Shown: one piece after another, positions 25,905 to 35,000 of the stretch
How the letters are laid out: the number at the start of each line of letters is the position of its first letter
Numbering within the stretch: the first letter of the stretch is position 1
Origin: Bog-756 sp963830165
GTDB taxonomy: Bacteria > Actinomycetota > Acidimicrobiia > Acidimicrobiales > RAAP-2
DNA length: 64,000 nucleotides
Assembly (NCBI GenBank): GCA_963830165.1
Contig: CAWHKZ010000011.1
Span: 744,001 to 808,000, forward strand
Direction of reading: 5' to 3'
Program-made: the position numbers and the translations under genes
The notes under the pieces: model-generated
Seen by the model: only the letters and a program-made list of their open reading frames with translations
What the model was told of the DNA's origin: nothing
Databases searched by the model: none

Positions 25905-27933
25905 ATGGAGTCCCTCTGGCCACAGATCGAGCCGCTCCTCGCCCAGGTCACGAAGCCGGCCCGCTACATCGGCGGCGAGCTGGGCGCCCAGCAGGTGGAG
26001 CACGGTGCGGACACGGTGTCGTGGCTGCTCGTCTACCCCGACACGTACGAGGTCGGGCTGCCCAACCAGGGCCTCCAGATCCTCTACGAGATCCTCAACG
26101 AGCGCCCCGATGCGGCCGCCGAGCGCTCCTACGCCCCCTGGGTGGACATGGAGGCGGCCATGCGGTCCGCCGGGGTGCCGCTGTTCTCGGTGGAAGGCCA
26201 CCATCCGGCAGCGGAATTCGACGTCATCGCCTTCAACCTGTCGGCCGAGCTCGTCTACACCAACGTGCTCAACCTGGTCGACCTGGCCGGGGTGCCCGTC
26301 CGGGCGGCCGACCGAACCGGACGACCACCCGATCGTGATGGCCGGCGGCCACTGCGCCTTCAATCCCGAGCCGCTGGCCGACTTCGTCGACTGCTTCGTC
26401 CTGGGCGACGGCGAGGAGGTGGTCGGCGAGGTCAACGAGGTCCTGGCCGCCTTCCGGTGCGGCCCGGACCGCCGCCTCCGGCGCCGCCGGTCGGGCGCGA
26501 GGCGCTGCTGCGCGCGCTGTCCCGTGTCGACGGGGTCTACGTGCCGTCCTGCTACAGCGTGGCCTACGACGACGACGGCCGACTGGCCGGGGTGACCCCC
26601 CGGCGCGACGGCACGCCCGCGCGGGTCGAGAAGCGGACCATCGCCGACCTCGGTGCCTGGCCCTACCCCCGCCGGCAGCTGGTTCCCCTCATCGAGGTGG
26701 TCCACGACCGCCTCAACGTCGAGCTGTTCCGCGGTTGCACCCGGGGTTGCCGGTTCTGCCAGGCGGGCATGATCACCCGGCCGGTGCGCGAGCGGCCGGC
26801 CGACCAGGTCCGGACCATGGTCAGGGCGGGGCTCGAGCGCACCGGCTACGACGAGGTCGCCCTCACGTCGCTGTCGAGCGCCGACTACTCGGGCATCCAG
26901 GAGACGGTCACCGACATCATCGACGACCCGGCCTGCTCGGGCCAGGTCTCGGTCAGCCTGCCGAGCCTGCGGGTGGACGCCTTCACGGTGGGCACCGCCG
27001 CCCAGATCCAGCGGGTCCGCCGCACCGGGCTGACCTTCGCCCCCGAGGGCGGGACGTGGCGGATGCGCCAGGTCATCAACAAGCTCATCCGCGAGGAGGA
27101 CCTCTACGCGGCCGTCGACGCCGCGTTCAGCCAGGGCTGGAAGCGGGTCAAGCTGTACTTCCTGATCGGGTTGCCCACCGAGACCGACGAGGACACGCTC
27201 GGGCATCGTCGCCCTGGCCAAGCAGTGCGTGGCCATCGGCAAGCGCTACCACTCCAGTGTCACGGTGACGGCCTCCGTCGGGGGCTTCGTACCCAAGGTC
27301 CAGACCCCGTTCCAGTGGTTCGGCCAGAACACCATCGAGGAGTTGACCCGCAAGGTCCACCTCCTGCGCGACGCCGCCCGTCCGGTGCGGGGGCTCACCG
27401 TGCGCTGGCACGACCCTAAGGCCACCGCCGCCGAGGGGATCGTCAGCCGCGGCGACCGGCGCATGGGGAACGTCATCGAGCAGGTCTGGCGCAACGGGGG
27501 CACGTTCCAGGAGTGGACCGAGCACTTCGACCTCGACCTGTGGACCGACGCCCTGGCCGCCCACGGGATGACCCTCGAGGACACCGTGTACCGCCACCGG
27601 ACCGAGGACGAGGTGCTGCCCTGGGACCACATCTCGGCCGGCCTCCACCGGGACTTCCTGTGGCAGGACTGGAAGGACGCGCTGGCCGAGCACGGACTGC
27701 CCGACTGCCGCTGGACACCCTGCTACGACTGCGGGGCCTGCACCGGCTACGGGGTCGAGCACGTGGTGGCCTCGGCGGTGCCGCCGGCCGGCGGCAGCCA
27801 GGGCACGGGCCAGGATCTCTCGTCCGGGGGCCAGGTGCCGGTACGATTTCTGTCCACGGCGCCGTCCGGTGCCGTCCCGGCCCCCGCGCCGGGGGTGGGT
27901 GCCGCCGTTCTGGTCGGAGAGGGGAGCAGCTGA
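25905..27933 (+). CDS. TIGR03960-type radical SAM protein (three frame changes)
   Basis: The N terminus matches the B12-binding-like part of this family (WLLVYPDTYEVGLPNQGLQI, residues ~38-57). After a frame change near 26311 the sequence VMAGGHCAFNPEPLADFVD appears; after a second (26460-26495) it returns to the first frame with the radical SAM cluster motif CTRGCRFCQAG (CxxxCxxC) and the GLTFAPEGG segment. A third change at the G-run 27201-27203 restores IVALAKQCVAIGKRYHSS. The C terminus has CYDCGACTGYG, a probable second cluster or zinc site. About 675 residues in total. It is paired with the following DUF2344 gene, as in many bacteria; the reaction is unknown. Confidence 0.85.
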
Positions 27934-27934
27934 C

Positions 27935-28759
27935 GTGCGTATCCGCTTCCGCTTCTCCAAGCTCGGCAAGATCCGGTTCACCAGCCAGCGGGACGTGGCC
28001 CGGATGTGGGAACGGGCACTGCGCCGGGCGCAGCTGCCGCTGGCCTACACCGAGGGATTCTCGCCCCGGCCCCAGCTCAGCTTCGGACTGGCCCTGCCCA
28101 CCGGAGCGGAGTCGCTGGCCGAGTACGTCGACGTGGCCCTCGACCCCGTGCGCGCCACCGGGGCGGGCATCGATCCGGCCGCCCTGCCCGTCCTGCTCGA
28201 CGGGCTGCTGCCCGAGGGGCTGCACATCGAGGAGGCCGTGACGGTCGAGCGGTCCAAGGACTCGCTCCAGCAGATGGTGACCTCGTGCTCGTGGACGATG
28301 CGCCTGGCCGGGGTGACCCGGGAGGAGCTGGCGGGGATGGTGGCGGCGCTGCTGGCCGCCGAGGCCGTCCCCATCACCCGGGAGCGCAAGGGTCGCGAGG
28401 AGCTCGACGACCTCCGGCCCTCGGTCCTGGCCCTCGCGGTAGCCGATGCCGTGACCGACGGCACCGAGGATCGCTCGGGCCGCACCGTCGGCCTGGTGGC
28501 CGAGCTGTCCACCCGCCCCCGCGGGGTGCGCCCCGTCGAGCTGGTGCGGGGACTGATCGCCGTGTCGGGCGGCCCTGCCGACCGACCGATGGACGGGCGG
28601 GCCGACCCTGGCCCGTCCGGGAGTATCCCGGTCCTCGACCGGGTCTGCAGGACACAACAGTGGATCGAGCGCGACGGGCTCCGTCAGGAGCCGCTCCTCG
28701 GCCGGGTCGTCCCGGCCGGGACCGACCGCGCCGTGCACGCCCTGGAGCGTGCGTCGTGA
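27935..28759 (+). CDS. radical SAM-linked DUF2344 protein (TIGR03936)
   Basis: A 274-residue protein starting MRIRFRFSKLGKIRFTSQRD, the signature of DUF2344, with TEGFSPRPQLSFGLALPTG soon after. The family is always linked or fused to the preceding radical SAM type and may bind its substrate; one suggestion is an RNA or tRNA substrate, because of location beside RNase E/G. GTG start 2 nt after the radical SAM stop, with GGAGAGGGGAG upstream. Its stop overlaps the start proposed for rne (GTGA). Confidence 0.87.
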   Translation: MRIRFRFSKLGKIRFTSQRDVARMWERALRRAQLPLAYTEGFSPRPQLSFGLALPTGAESLAEYVDVALDPVRATGAGIDPAALPVLLDGLLPEGLHIEEAVTVERSKDSLQQMVTSCSWTMRLAGVTREELAGMVAALLAAEAVPITRERKGREELDDLRPSVLALAVADAVTDGTEDRSGRTVGLVAELSTRPRGVRPVELVRGLIAVSGGPADRPMDGRADPGPSGSIPVLDRVCRTQQWIERDGLRQEPLLGRVVPAGTDRAVHALERAS

Positions 28760-30792
28760 GCAGTATCAGAAGGGATTTCGATGTCAGAAGCACCAAACGG
28801 GCAGACGCCCGGGGCCGCCGCGCCCCCTCGTCGCCGACACCGTCCACCGTCCCGTCGTCCGGGGCCCCGCCCCGTCCGACCGCAACCTCGGGCGCGCCTG
28901 AGGGTTCGGCGGCCACCACCGCCGCAGCTGCGACCCGTACCGGGGACGGAGCGCCACCGAACCAGGCGGCGGCCGGCCCAGGGGGCGGCCAGGGCGGCGG
29001 CAATCGCCGCCGGCGTGGTTCGCGGGGTGGTCGCGGGCGTGGTCGTCCCGGCGCCGAGGGCGGTTCGGGCCGCGTCGCCGACGGCGAGCCGTCGGCGGTT
29101 GCACCGACCGGCGCGGCACCGACCCGCACCGTGCCACCGCGCCCGGTGCCCGATCACCTCGACGCTCCTGCGACCGTCGCCGCCGGTGCCCCGGCCGCAG
29201 CAGCGACGGGCACGGTGACCGACGGGCCGCCGGCCGCTCCCGCCGCCCGGCCGAAGATCGGCGACACCCGCCCGTCCATCGGCGACACCCGACCGGCCCC
29301 GGCCGGCGCGGCCGCACCGGCACCCGCCCCGGCGCGGTCCAGTGGCAACCGCAGCCGCTCCCGCGGGGGATCCCGCTCGGGCGGTGGGGGAGGCGGCGCA
29401 ACGGGCACGGCCCCGACCCCGGTGGACGGAGCCGCCGTCCGGGCCCCGTCGGAGGACAGGCGCCCGGCCGCCGCCCGCGGCGAGGGACGTCGCGGCGGCC
29501 GGGAGCGCAGGGGCAAGGCGGTCGGCCGCTACCAGATCTGCGTCCACGTCCGGCCGGAAATGACCCAGATCGCCCTGCTCGAGGGCCGCACGCTCGTGGA
29601 GCACTACATCTCGCGGGCCTCCGACGACGCCACGCAGATCGACGGCAACATCTACCGGGGCCGCGTCCAGAACGTCCTGCCCGGCATGGAGGCGGCGTTC
29701 ATCGACATCGGGACGCCCAAGAACGCCGTGCTCTACCACGGCGACGTCCGCTACGACACGGACGACATCGAGTCCCCCAAGGGATCGGGACAGCCCCGCA
29801 TCGAGCAGTTGCTCAAGCCGGGGCAGACCATCCTGTGCCAGGTCACCAAGAATCCCATCGGGGCCAAGGGGGCCCGCCTCACGCAGGAGGTGTCGCTCCC
29901 CGGCCGCTTCGTCGTGCTCGTCCCCAACTCCACCGCCTACGGCATCTCGAAGCGCCTCGACGACGCCGAACGCAAGCGGCTGCGCCGGATCGTGGACGCC
30001 GTGCGTCCCCAGGGTCATGGCCTGATCGTGCGCACGGCGGCGGCCGGGGCCAGTGCCGACGAGCTCGGGCACGACATCGGCCGACTGGTCGAGCAGTGGG
30101 AGGCCATCGCCGCCGCCTCGCTGAAGGGCCAGGGGCCGGCCCTGCTCTACCGCGAGCCGGCCATCGCCGTACGGGTCATCCGCGAGGAGCTCAACCGGGA
30201 GTACCGGGCCGTGGTCATCGACGACCAGGCCCTGTACGAGCAGGTGCGGGACTATGTCGGGGCGGTCAACCCCGAGCTGGCCGACCGGGTCGAGTACTAC
30301 GACCCGGAGGTCGAGCAGCTGCCCATCTTCGAGCGGTTCCACGTCCACGAGCAGCTCCACAAGGCCCTCGACCGCAAGGTCCACCTGCCTTCGGGCGGGT
30401 CCCTGGTAATCGACCGCACCGAGGCCCTGACGGTCATCGACGTCAACACCGGCAAGAACGTCGGCACCACCAATCTGGAGGAGACCGTCTACCGCAACAA
30501 CCTGGAGGCGGCCGACGAGGTCGCCCGCCAGCTCCGGCTGCGGGACATCGGCGGGATCATCGTGATCGACTTCATCGACATGGAGATCCGGGAGAACCGG
30601 GACAAGGTGGGCAGCGCCCTGCGCTCCGCCCTGGCCAGGGACAAGACCCGTACCCAGGTCTTCGACATCAGTGAGCTGGGCCTCGTCGAGATGACCCGGA
30701 AGCGGGTCTCGGAGGGCCTGATCGAGTCGATGTCCACCACGTGCGAGGTCTGCCAGGGCAGGGGAATAGTATTTGACGACCCGGAGCTGTAG
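28756..30792 (+). CDS. rne: ribonuclease E/G
   Basis: A 678-residue RNase E/G. Residues 1-255 are a Gly/Arg/Ala/Pro-rich disordered arm with an RGGRGRGR patch. The catalytic part then has an S1 domain (~265-375), a 5'-sensor/RNase H-like region and the DNase I-like site with D561 in DVNTGKN and D605 in DFIDM. CEVCQG near the end is the zinc-link. There is no C-terminal scaffold arm; the arm is N-terminal, as in many actinobacteria. The GTG at 28756 overlaps the upstream stop. An ATG at 28781, with AGAAGGGAT 5 nt before it, starts another frame (MSEAPNGQTPGAAAPP) that may be the true N terminus if an indel lies in the arm. Confidence 0.92.
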   Translation: MSSIRRDFDVRSTKRADARGRRAPSSPTPSTVPSSGAPPRPTATSGAPEGSAATTAAAATRTGDGAPPNQAAAGPGGGQGGGNRRRRGSRGGRGRGRPGAEGGSGRVADGEPSAVAPTGAAPTRTVPPRPVPDHLDAPATVAAGAPAAAATGTVTDGPPAAPAARPKIGDTRPSIGDTRPAPAGAAAPAPAPARSSGNRSRSRGGSRSGGGGGGATGTAPTPVDGAAVRAPSEDRRPAAARGEGRRGGRERRGKAVGRYQICVHVRPEMTQIALLEGRTLVEHYISRASDDATQIDGNIYRGRVQNVLPGMEAAFIDIGTPKNAVLYHGDVRYDTDDIESPKGSGQPRIEQLLKPGQTILCQVTKNPIGAKGARLTQEVSLPGRFVVLVPNSTAYGISKRLDDAERKRLRRIVDAVRPQGHGLIVRTAAAGASADELGHDIGRLVEQWEAIAAASLKGQGPALLYREPAIAVRVIREELNREYRAVVIDDQALYEQVRDYVGAVNPELADRVEYYDPEVEQLPIFERFHVHEQLHKALDRKVHLPSGGSLVIDRTEALTVIDVNTGKNVGTTNLEETVYRNNLEAADEVARQLRLRDIGGIIVIDFIDMEIRENRDKVGSALRSALARDKTRTQVFDISELGLVEMTRKRVSEGLIESMSTTCEVCQGRGIVFDDPEL

Positions 30793-30795
30793 GCT
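30790..30795 (+). promoter_or_regulatory. -10 hexamer TAGGCT, rplU
   Basis: TAGGCT overlaps the rne stop and ends 9 nt before the L21 ATG, so rplU-rpmA can be transcribed apart from rne with almost no leader. Confidence 0.5.
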
Positions 30796-30804
30796 GTCAT
30801 CCCT

Positions 30805-31116
30805 ATGTACGCAGTCATCAGAACCGGAGGCAAGCAGGAGCGAGTGGCCGAGGGCCAGGAGCTCCGCGTGGAACTGCTGGGCGAGGAGCCCGGCACCGAG
30901 GTGACCTTCGCACCCGTCCTGCTGGTCGACGGCGCCACGGTCCTGGCCACGCCGGCCCAGCTGGCCGGCGCCACGGTCACGGCCACCGTGAAGGGTGAGG
31001 AGCTCGGCCCGAAGATCCGCGGCTTCACCTACAAGAACAAGTCGAACCAGAGCAGCCGGTGGGGCCACCGCCAGCGCTACTCGACCATCGCCATCACCGG
31101 CATCACCGCCGGCTGA
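30805..31116 (+). CDS. rplU: 50S ribosomal protein L21
   Basis: A 103-residue L21. It begins MYAVIRTGGKQERVAEG and carries the family's basic C-terminal segment KNKSNQSSRWGHRQRYS before ITGI. It binds 23S rRNA. Followed after 79 nt by rpmA, as in nearly all bacteria. Confidence 0.98.
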   Translation: MYAVIRTGGKQERVAEGQELRVELLGEEPGTEVTFAPVLLVDGATVLATPAQLAGATVTATVKGEELGPKIRGFTYKNKSNQSSRWGHRQRYSTIAITGITAG

Positions 31117-31195
31117 CCACCCCCCCGCCGATCCGCCGCCGAGCCCCTGGCGCGGCGGCGCAGGTCGGCCACCACCAGAACAAGGAGTTCCCGAC

Positions 31196-31450
31196 ATGTC
31201 CAAGACCAAAGGCGGCGGTTCCACCCGCAACGGACGCGATTCGAACGCCCAGCGCCTCGGCGTCAAGGTCTTCGGCGGCACCGAGGTGCGCACCGGCGCC
31301 ATCATCGTGCGCCAGCGCGGCACCAAGTTCCATCCGGGCCTCAATGTCGGTCTCGGCAAGGACGACACGCTGTTCGCCCTGGCCGACGGCACCGTCCAGT
31401 TCGCGAGCCGCAAGGGCCGCAAGCTGGTCGACGTGCTGCCCGGCGCCTGA
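31196..31450 (+). CDS. rpmA: 50S ribosomal protein L27
   Basis: An 84-residue L27: MSKTKGGGSTRNGRDSNAQRLGVK, then RQRGTKFHPGLNVGLGKDDTLF. It contacts the peptidyl transferase centre. The N terminus lacks the cleavable extension of Firmicutes L27. AAGGAG lies 9 nt before the ATG. Confidence 0.98.
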   Translation: MSKTKGGGSTRNGRDSNAQRLGVKVFGGTEVRTGAIIVRQRGTKFHPGLNVGLGKDDTLFALADGTVQFASRKGRKLVDVLPGA

Positions 31451-31460
31451 GCCCGGCGGT

Positions 31461-32204
31461 TTGCCTTCCCGGACCCTCGATTTCGAGGGCTGCGTCAACT
31501 TCCGTGACCTGGGGGGCTATGCCACCACCGACGGACGGACGGTGGCCTGGCGGCGCCTGTTCCGGGCCGACGGCCTGAACAAGCTCAGCGACGCCGACCT
31601 GGCCCAGCTGACCGACCTCGGCCTCACGACCGTCATCGACCTGCGTACCCGCGACGAGGCCGAGCAGCGGGGGAGCTTTCCGGTCGACCGGATCCCCGTG
31701 GCCTACGTGGGCCTGCCGCTGACCGACGTGCTCCCGACCCAGGAGACCCTCCCCGACTGGAAGGAGGCGGCCTACGTGGCCACCCGGTACGGGGCGATGG
31801 TGTCCGAGGGCGGCGCCGTCCTGACCACGGCCATCGACACGCTGGCCGCTTCGGGTGCCCTGCCGGCGGTCATGCACTGCAGCGCCGGCAAGGACCGGAC
31901 CGGCGTGCTGTCCGCCCTCCTGCTGGCCTTCCTGGGCGTGCCCGACGAGACCATCGTGGCCGACTACGCCCTGTCGGCCGAGGCCATGGTGCGCCTGCTC
32001 GACCGCCTCAAGGCCGAGTATCCGGAGGCCCAGGACGAGGTCGAGCGGTACGCGCCGGCCGTCCTCCACGTCGTCCCCGAGACCATGGAGCAGTTCCTCG
32101 CCGACATGCGGGCCCGGTACGGCACTTACGACGAGCTGGCCGCGGCGCTCGAGGTGACGGCGTCGGTCGAGGTGCTGCGGGCCTCGGTCCTGGTCGACGC
32201 CTGA
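31461..32204 (+). CDS. tyrosine/serine protein phosphatase
   Basis: A 247-residue protein of the Y_phosphatase3 (PtpB/IphP-like) family. The N terminus has NFRDLGGYATTDGR; the active-site loop is HCSAGKDRTG with C140 and R146. A helical tail follows. Such enzymes dephosphorylate proteins or phosphoinositides. The TTG at 31461, 10 nt after rpmA, is the only start that does not reach into rpmA and leaves a family-length protein; no strong ribosome site is visible. Position inside the L27-Obg interval is unusual. Confidence 0.82.
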   Translation: MPSRTLDFEGCVNFRDLGGYATTDGRTVAWRRLFRADGLNKLSDADLAQLTDLGLTTVIDLRTRDEAEQRGSFPVDRIPVAYVGLPLTDVLPTQETLPDWKEAAYVATRYGAMVSEGGAVLTTAIDTLAASGALPAVMHCSAGKDRTGVLSALLLAFLGVPDETIVADYALSAEAMVRLLDRLKAEYPEAQDEVERYAPAVLHVVPETMEQFLADMRARYGTYDELAAALEVTASVEVLRASVLVDA

Positions 32205-32235
32205 CCGGGCACGACGGTCCCACCGCCGGTCGGCG

Positions 32236-32295
32236 CGCCGCCCCCTCCTGCGCCGCCCCCTCCTGCACTGCCCCCTCCTGCACTGCCCCCTCCAC
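32236..32295. repeat. 15-bp tandem repeat, four units
   Basis: 32236-32250 and 32251-32265 are identical (CGCCGCCCCCTCCTG); 32266-32280 and 32281-32295 are variants beginning CACTG. It lies in the gap before the obg promoter. Confidence 0.85.
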
Positions 32296-32372
32296 CGCGG
32301 CCCGGCTCCTCCCTCCGCACCACCCCGTCCTCTCATCCGCCGCCCCCTCCGGGGCCGACGCACCCCGATCGG

Positions 32373-32378
32373 TAGGAT
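32373..32378 (+). promoter_or_regulatory. -10 hexamer TAGGAT, obg
   Basis: TAGGAT ends 7 nt before the obg ATG without a ribosome binding site. Confidence 0.55.
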
Positions 32379-32385
32379 CCTCCCC

Positions 32386-33750
32386 ATGTCCGGCTTCGTC
32401 GACGAGGCGCAACTCCACGTGAAGGCCGGCGACGGTGGGGCCGGCGCGGTCGCCATGCGGCGCGAGGCCCACGTCGACAAGGGTGGACCCGACGGAGGCG
32501 ACGGCGGCCGGGGCGGCAACGTGTGGCTGGTGGCAACGACCAACCAGTCGTCCCTGCTGCCCTTCCGCGACCATCCCCACCGCGGCGCCGACAACGGGGG
32601 TCACGGCGGTGGCAAGAAGATGCACGGGAAACGGGGCGCCGACCTCGAGGTCGCGGTGCCGGTGGGAACCCGCGTGCGCCGGGCCGACGGGACGATCCTG
32701 TGCGACCTGACCAATCCCGGTGACCGCTGGATGGCCGGCGAGGGGGGCCGGGGCGGCCGCGGCAACGCCAGCTTCCTGTCCAACAACCGCCGGGCCCCCA
32801 CCTTCGCCGAGCAGGGCGAGACGGGCCACGAGGAGTGGTACGACCTCGAGCTGGCCCTGGTGGCCGACGTGGCCCTGGTCGGGTTCCCGAACGTGGGGAA
32901 GTCGACGCTCATCTCGCGGATCTCGGCGGCCAAGCCGAAGATCGCCGACTACCCCTTCACCACCCTCGAGCCCCATCTCGGCGTGGTGCGCACGGACGAC
33001 GCGACCACCTACACCGTGGCCGACATCCCCGGACTGGTCGAGGGCGCGGCCGAGGGCAAGGGCCTCGGCCACCAGTTCCTCCGCCACATCACCCGGGCCC
33101 GGGCCCTGGTGGTCCTGGTGGAGCTCGACCCCGTCACCGGTGTGGACCCGGCCGAGCAGGAGCGCGTCCTGCTCGACGAGCTCCGTCGCTACCAGCCCGA
33201 CCTGCTCGACCGGCCCCGCCTGGTGGTGGGCTCGAAGGCCGACATGGTCGATCCGTCCGAACTGCCGCCCACCGCCCGCCCCGAGTCCTTCGACCGCCAG
33301 GCCGGGCCCGATGTCGGTCGTCCCGACGACAACGGGTTCCGCCCCGACCTGGTCATCTCCTCGGTGACTGGGCAGGGGATCCCAGCCCTCGTCGGTCGGC
33401 TCGCCACCCTGGTGGCCCAGGCCCGCACGGCCGAGCCCGAGGCCGACGGCACCATCGTGATCCACCGTCCCCTGCCCGAGGGCTTCTCGGTGGAACGGGT
33501 CGGCGAGGGCGAGTTCGTGGTGGTGGGCAAGGTGGCCGAGCGGGCCGTGGCGCTCAACGACGTGACCACCGACGAGGCCGCGGACTACGTCCAGGGCCGG
33601 CTGCGGCGCATCGGCGTGGACCGGGCCCTGGCCAAGGCCGGCGCCCGCGACGGCGATGTCGTCCACATCGGCGACCTCACCTTCACCTGGTTCCGCGACC
33701 AACCCGAGTTCACCGGCGAGCCGTCGAGCCGACGCCGACGCAACCGATGA
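32386..33750 (+). CDS. obg: GTPase Obg/CgtA
   Basis: A 454-residue Obg with the full three-domain set: Gly-rich Obg fold (1-160, with KGGPDGGDGGRGG), G domain (G1 GFPNVGKST, G3 DIPGLVEGAAEGKGLG, G4 SKAD) and the C-terminal OCT domain (~370-440, ending VHIGDLTFTWF). It acts in 50S assembly and the stringent response. Its stop overlaps proB (ATGA), so the two are translationally coupled. Confidence 0.97.
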   Translation: MSGFVDEAQLHVKAGDGGAGAVAMRREAHVDKGGPDGGDGGRGGNVWLVATTNQSSLLPFRDHPHRGADNGGHGGGKKMHGKRGADLEVAVPVGTRVRRADGTILCDLTNPGDRWMAGEGGRGGRGNASFLSNNRRAPTFAEQGETGHEEWYDLELALVADVALVGFPNVGKSTLISRISAAKPKIADYPFTTLEPHLGVVRTDDATTYTVADIPGLVEGAAEGKGLGHQFLRHITRARALVVLVELDPVTGVDPAEQERVLLDELRRYQPDLLDRPRLVVGSKADMVDPSELPPTARPESFDRQAGPDVGRPDDNGFRPDLVISSVTGQGIPALVGRLATLVAQARTAEPEADGTIVIHRPLPEGFSVERVGEGEFVVVGKVAERAVALNDVTTDEAADYVQGRLRRIGVDRALAKAGARDGDVVHIGDLTFTWFRDQPEFTGEPSSRRRRNR

Positions 33751-34856
33751 CCGCGGGGTCCTCGCGCACCCTGGTCGTGAAGATCGGCTCGTCCTCGGTC
33801 ACCACGGCCGACGGCCGGGTGGACACGGCGGCCATCGACAAGCTGGCCACCGAAGTGGCCCAGGCCCGCCGGGCCGGCCACCGGGTGGTGGTGGTGACGT
33901 CGGGGGCCATCGCCGCCGGATGGACCACCCTGGCCGAGGGCCGGCCCCGGCCCCACGACCTGGCCACGCTCCAGGCGGTGGCCGCGGTCGGTCAGCACCT
34001 GTTGATGCGCGTGTGGAGCGACGCCCTGGCGCCCCACGGACTGACGGCCGGCCAGGTGCTGCTGGCCCCGCTCGACTTCGTCCACCGCAGCCAGTACCTG
34101 CATGCCCGCCAGACCCTGGGGCGCCTGCTGGAGCTGGGCGTGGTCCCGGTGGTCAACGAAAACGACGCCGTGGCCGACGAGGAGATCCGCTTCGGCGACA
34201 ACGACCGTCTGGCCGCCCTGGTGGCCCACCTGGTGGGGGCCGGGCTGCTGGTCCTGTTGACCGACACCGCGGGGCTGCTGACCGGCGACCCCCGCAGGGA
34301 GGCCGACGCCTCGCTCATCGAGGAGGTCGTCGAGATCGACCACGAGCTCGAGGCCATCGCCGGCGGCCCCGGGTCGGCGGTGGGCAGCGGGGGCATGGGG
34401 TCCAAGTTGGCGGCGGCCAAGATCGCCGTGTGGTCGGGGGTCGAGGCCGTCATCGCCGACGCCGCCCGCCCGGGGGTCCTGGCCGCGGTGGCGGGGGCCA
34501 CGCCGGGCGTGGGCACGCGATTCCGACCCAGGGAGGTCGTGCTCCCGGCCCGCAAGCTGTGGATCGCCTTCGCCATCGGCGCCTCGGGGCGCATCGTCGT
34601 CGACGCCGGGGCCCGACGGGCCCTCGTCGAGCGGGGACGGTCGCTGCTGCCGGCCGGCATCGTGACGGTCGAGGGCGACTTCGGGGTCGACGACGCGGTG
34701 GAGATCGTCGGTCCCGACGGCGCCGTGTTCGCCAAGGGCCTGGTGCGCCATCCGGCGGCGTCGCTGGCCGGCTGGGCCGGACTCCAGAGCGACGAACTGC
34801 CCGAGGACGTGCCGGCGGTGATGGTCCACCGGGACGACCTCGTGGTGCTCGGCTGA
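33747..34856 (+). CDS. proB: glutamate 5-kinase
   Basis: A 369-residue kinase: amino acid kinase domain (VVKIGSSSVT at 10-19, VVTSGAIAAG, NENDAVADEEIRFGDND, GTGGM-type loop GSGGMGSK) and a C-terminal PUA domain (~275-360). First step of proline synthesis; feedback control by proline is known for the family. It overlaps obg by 4 nt. proA is separated from it by a TetR gene on the other strand. Confidence 0.96.
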   Translation: MTAGSSRTLVVKIGSSSVTTADGRVDTAAIDKLATEVAQARRAGHRVVVVTSGAIAAGWTTLAEGRPRPHDLATLQAVAAVGQHLLMRVWSDALAPHGLTAGQVLLAPLDFVHRSQYLHARQTLGRLLELGVVPVVNENDAVADEEIRFGDNDRLAALVAHLVGAGLLVLLTDTAGLLTGDPRREADASLIEEVVEIDHELEAIAGGPGSAVGSGGMGSKLAAAKIAVWSGVEAVIADAARPGVLAAVAGATPGVGTRFRPREVVLPARKLWIAFAIGASGRIVVDAGARRALVERGRSLLPAGIVTVEGDFGVDDAVEIVGPDGAVFAKGLVRHPAASLAGWAGLQSDELPEDVPAVMVHRDDLVVLG

Positions 34857-34888
34857 CCGATGCTCAGCCGACCGGTGCTCGGCTGACG

Positions 34889-34988
34889 GATCCCAGGTTG
34901 ACCGGCGCCCGGCTGGCTGACCGATCCCAGACTCTCCAATCCCGGACTGGCCGTTCCCCGGCTGGCTGACCGATCCCAGGTTGACCGG
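34889..34988. repeat. direct repeats in the proB-tetR gap
   Basis: GATCCCAGGTTGACCGG occurs at 34889-34905 and 34972-34988; GGCTGGCTGACCGATCCCAG occurs at 34911-34930 and 34960-34979. Shorter CGGCTGAC/CGGTGCTCGG pieces fill the rest of the 144-bp gap. No U-tract terminator is seen between these converging genes. Confidence 0.75.
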
Positions 34989-35000
34989 TGCTCGGCCGGG

